A stretch of 64,000 nucleotides of DNA. Origin: Heliopora coerulea (lineage: Eukaryota > Cnidaria > Anthozoa > Scleralcyonacea > Helioporidae). The translations under genes and the position numbers were made by a program. The stretch lies in NCBI GenBank assembly GCA_030142905.1, contig JASJOG010000277.1:62001-126000 (forward strand), written 5' to 3'. The notes below the pieces were generated by a model. That model was not told the DNA's origin and made no database searches. It was given only the letters and a program-made list of their open reading frames with translations. How positions within the stretch are numbered: the first letter of the stretch is position 1; every line of letters starts with the position of its first letter. Of this stretch, positions 60,901 to 64,000 are shown in pieces.

Positions 60901-63876
60901 ACTGTCTTAGTCAGTCCTTGAAGGGCGGATTTTCCTGTAAAGGGCTATCATCTCTGATTGATACGAAGATCCGAGGACTTAAGAATCGGGAAACACAGTA
61001 CGCGCAAGTATGAAAGTTCAGAACACGTTTCACTCTCTGTCAAAGGGCCTTTGCTGGAAACGTTAGAGTTCTTCCCGATCAGTCACAGCAGTTATCAACA
61101 TTTAAACTTTTAATGGTTCTCTTATTCTTCCTCAGCTTGAACAGTTTGCCGCTGACACATTCCAGACTGCACTGGATGCCGACAGCATCATCAATACACA
61201 TCCCGTGTCAGTTCCAGTCTACAATCCCTCGGAAATCAACGAGATATTTGATGAAATATCTTACGACAAGGTTGGCGTAAAATTCCTTGGATATTTGAAG
61301 AATTCTTTACCCATCTAATAGGTTGTATCAATTGGCTAGAGATACGCTGTAGCAGAGCTGACATTGCCAATTTTCTGCTTGAGAGTATTCCGAATGAATT
61401 ATATACTTAATGGCGTTCATCTAGTGTTGTGGTGGTTGTGCTCGATTTTTCTGTATTTATACAGTAAAGAAATAATTTTCCTTGCGGAGACTGGTGCCCA
61501 GGTGGTTTGGGAAAGCCGCAGGAAATGGGAGAGCACAAGAACACGCTGCGGAGTCCATGTAAAGGCAAACCTTCTTTGCTCATGACCTTCTCAAGTGCAC
61601 ACGCGAAATCCCCTACTTTGATAGACAACGTTTCAGATTGGTTAACTAATCTTACTTGTATTTTTCTTCTTTTTTTGTTTTTCTCTCTTTAATTCTTGTT
61701 CGTTTCATTCATCTTGTTTTTATTCTTGGTCTTTTTTCCCCTTGTTCTTCTCATTTTTCTTGTTTTATTCACTCTTATTTTTTCTTCGTCAAAGTTCTTT
61801 TTGTTCTTTTTTAATTTTCTAATTTCTTTTTCTTTTTCTTTTCTTTTCCTTTCTTTTTTTTCGTGAAGTTTTGCTCTTATTGAATCTGACCTGATAAGAA
61901 GTACATAGTTCAAAGCAAAGCTGTTAAAATGAATGAATTACTTGGTGATTTTTTAACTCGATTTAGAAAACCTCCGTCATTCATTCTTTTTAAAACATAG
62001 GTCTCGTCGAAGAACTTATCCGCTCTTTCATTCTCAGACTCCGACTGTTGTCGAGTTTCTTACTAAAACCAAAGATAGCATTGCTATAACTTGTGGCAAA
62101 TACCAGTCTACTTTTCTAGCTTGCCACAACAGTCGTCAATATATTTCAGCTAATTATTTCTGTTTTCAGGGTTCTTCAGTTATTCGTATGTTAAAAAGTT
62201 TCTTGGGAGACCAAGCATTTCGTAAAGGACTTGAGGTAATGACGTTCTCAGACCGTAAATGATGTTTGCTTTACCTTTGATCAGTGTTCTTAATTTGTTA
62301 GGCAGTGCCACGGTGAAAGATTTTATTGCAATAAAAATGGCAATCCAAAAAGAAGCGGGAAAACGTAGTAATTCACATCAAACAGTTATAGTTAGCTTGG
62401 CTTTAGCACATCTTTAGAAAAGAAGTTCAAGAAAATAAGAATTCGTCGGTGCTGAGTTTAGTCCTACAATCCCGAAAAAATAATATCTAGTAAATTTAAA
62501 ATAAAACATTTACTTAGGCTGAAGACAGACAAAATATCTTTTTAGCTCTACTTGAAGAAGCATGCTTATGGAAATGCTGAGGCAGATGACCTCTGGAATG
62601 CCCTGAGCAAGGTAGGATTGCCATCAGAACGCTTCTCTGAGTGAATTATTTAACTATAGAAGAACCCTAAAATCCATGGTTACTGGCTAGCGTATGAAGA
62701 TATCTGCACAGTTTCTCGCTCTTATACCATTTTACTGTCGCACAGAGCGTTCACATGATGGATTTGTAAACTTGAACTCATAGAAGCATTCAGGATTTCC
62801 ATGAATTTTGTACCTCTAATTTTCGACAAAAATTTTGAGTTGAGGAATTCGGGTTGTGTAGGTGAGCAATTCTCTCAACGTCAAAGCAATTATGGACAGC
62901 TGGATCAAACAGAAAGGCTTCCCTGTGGTTACTCTGTGGACGTCTAAGCATGTACCCAAGAGCAACATGGGAGAGCATATTTTTGTTTCCCAGGAACGCT
63001 TTCTCATTGATCCATCTCTCGACAAACAAAAAAGGAAAGATGAAATTGGTGAACTCAGGTGGTATATCCCTCTTACTTATATGACCGAAAATTCTGACAA
63101 GGAGCGCATGTTGTGGATAAATAGGACATCACGTAAGTAATCTAGAACAGCTTTTATTGAATTGCAAAAAGGTTTTTTGTAGTTTTAAGTGGTATTTTGT
63201 GGCATAAATAAGTACATAAATAAACAAACTAGAAAATACATTGATGAATGAATGAATGAATTAATGTATGAATAAAGAGAGGGAATGGATGAGTTAAGGT
63301 GTGATGGAATGAGTAAGTGAATGAGCGAGTTAGTGAGTGAATTTATCAATCAATCAATCAATAAATAAATAAATATACAAATAAGCAAACAAAAAAACAC
63401 AAATGTATCAAATTAATCAAGCAATCAGTCGATCATAAAATCAATCAGTCAATTCAGCCGCATGCATTCATTGGCAGCTTAGTTTTCTAATCTGTCCATT
63501 ACAAACAAAAAAATGCTTAAGACCAGAGGAAACTAACTGACTTTAACTTTAGGGCAATGGTGCTCCTTCTTTGAGCAAAGTTTTCGTTATCGCTATCAAT
63601 CATTGTCCGCTTTAGCGGTAAAAGCCTTAAGTACGAGGGAATTTCGATTGCTTGCATAACCTGATGAACATTGCAACTTTAAAGTTATTCTACATCTGGC
63701 ATGCAATGATGGAACACAATAAGATCATTTTATTAATTCTTTTTCCAGGAACCTCATTTGTCACTAAAAAGTCGGGGTGGCTGAAAGCGAACGTTGGTCA
63801 AATGGGACTTTACCGGGTCAATTATGATCCAGAGAACTGGGAACAACTAACAAACCAGCTCATCCAAAACCACAAC
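57911..63876 (+). CDS. ERAP-like M1 zinc aminopeptidase (3' end beyond window)
   Basis: M1 (gluzincin) aminopeptidase closest in layout to ER aminopeptidase 1. Ten exons visible, all in phase: 57911-58431, 58924-59197, 59333-59453, 59685-59839, 60566-60679, 61136-61270, 62170-62235, 62546-62611, 62862-63132, 63749-63876; 617 residues so far. The N-terminal hydrophobic segment ([15 protein letters not shown]) suggests ER/secretory targeting. [23 protein letters not shown]-like [13 protein letters not shown] and [17 protein letters not shown] follow. Catalytic motifs are GAMEN (316-320), HELAH (352-356) with E375 in WLNEGFA, and transition-state Tyr 438 in EISYDKGSS, almost the ERAP1 numbering. 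Exons 9-10 start the beta-sandwich and C-terminal helical part. The last bases of the window (TTTCCAG) look like the next acceptor. ERAP, LNPEP or another M1 orthologue cannot be decided without the C terminus. Confidence 0.93.
58634..58733. mobile_element. 100-bp MITE with TTAA ends
   Basis: The outer TTAA is repeated at both ends, followed by inverted CTCTTTCC / GGAAAGGG (one mismatch). The interior has GAGATGTCACCTCTTGGTGA and GCGTTAGCCAGAATAAAATT. A TTAA target is typical of piggyBac-type elements. It is the best-preserved copy of the family seen at 3484, 34912, 35248 and 54043-54215. Intron 1 of the aminopeptidase. Confidence 0.7.
61037..61112 (+). repeat. Dispersed 3'-end repeat in aminopeptidase intron
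   Basis: CAAAGGGCCTTTGCTGGAAA, CGTTAGAGTT, then GATCAGTCACAGCAGTTATC and AACTTTTAATGG; same order as at 18623. The first box is lost and GAAA is intact. Confidence 0.6.
61650..61865. repeat. T/C-rich polypyrimidine tract
   Basis: About 215 bp of TTCTTTTTTT-type sequence on the plus strand in the intron before the exon at 62170. A lysine-rich open frame on the minus strand is an artefact of composition. Confidence 0.85.
63240..63455. repeat. Degenerate AATG / AATC / AATA tetranucleotide repeats
   Basis: Successive short runs (GAATGAATGAAT, ATCAATCAATCAAT, AAATAAATAAAT, CAATCAGTC) in the intron before the exon at 63749. Confidence 0.85.
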
Positions 63877-64000
63877 GTAAGTTGAAAACTAACGTCAAAG
63901 AGGATTCCAGTTGTTACCCTTTTATTCAAACAGCTAACTCAGTATTTTATTCTGTTTTGGCACACTGACGCAAGATTGCTGTCCTAAGTGACCTTTCCAG

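Noticed and set aside
61689..61913. Lysine-rich minus-strand open frame
   Set aside because: Reverse reading of a T-rich polypyrimidine tract in an aminopeptidase intron.
1..64000. CRISPR arrays, prophage, operons or bacterial defence systems
   Set aside because: No spaced direct-repeat array, no clustered uninterrupted genes, and every gene has spliceosomal introns or is a standard animal family.

Overview
The window is animal nuclear DNA, not bacterial. Nine protein-coding genes are split by GT-AG introns, intergenic spaces are AT-rich, and there are tRNA-derived SINEs, foldback MITEs and Penelope-like retroelements. The gene set (MECR, RGS22, ASXL, EEF1E1, an ASB-type SOCS-box protein, an ERAP-like aminopeptidase), with invertebrate-style small introns and intact motile-cilium RGS22, suggests an invertebrate metazoan. 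A cnidarian, perhaps an anthozoan coral or anemone, is my best guess; it is an inference from repeat style and protein resemblance, not a proof. I rebuilt each gene exon by exon by reading splice sites and phases. All eight complete gene models keep one reading frame from ATG to stop; the ninth runs off the right edge.

Layout, left to right: MECR (minus, 90-6840, 10 exons); RGS22 (plus, 7423-27064, 22 exons, with Penelope-like elements, a large CCAT-type satellite and SINEs in its introns); a DUF229 alkaline-phosphatase/sulfatase-fold membrane enzyme (minus, 27499-30492); a 5 kb intergenic stretch with a hAT-type MITE inserted inside a tRNA-cored foldback element; COX6C (minus, 35508-35696); ASXL (plus, 36563-45583, 15 exons); 2.3 kb without a recognisable gene; EEF1E1 (minus, 47881-49808, 4 exons); an ankyrin/SOCS-box protein (plus, 50298-52111, 3 exons); BCS1L (plus, 53195-57124, 5 exons); and an ERAP-like M1 aminopeptidase (plus, from 57911, 10 exons visible, cut by the window end).

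Functionally, three of the nine genes act in mitochondria: MECR in mitochondrial fatty-acid synthesis, COX6C in complex IV and BCS1L in complex III assembly. The others are cilium/G-protein (RGS22), chromatin (ASXL), tRNA-synthetase scaffold (EEF1E1), ubiquitin ligase (ASB) and ER or secretory (aminopeptidase, DUF229). MECR/RGS22, COX6C/ASXL and EEF1E1/ASB are head-to-head pairs with short shared promoter regions.

I found no CRISPR, operon, phage or bacterial system. The most unusual items are in the repeats: a Penelope-like insertion with a near-identical 789-bp inverted partial copy and a clear 12-bp target duplication; hammerhead-like cores behind two different Penelope-like 3' ends; a tRNA core held inside inverted repeats; and a short TTAA-flanked MITE family with about six copies.
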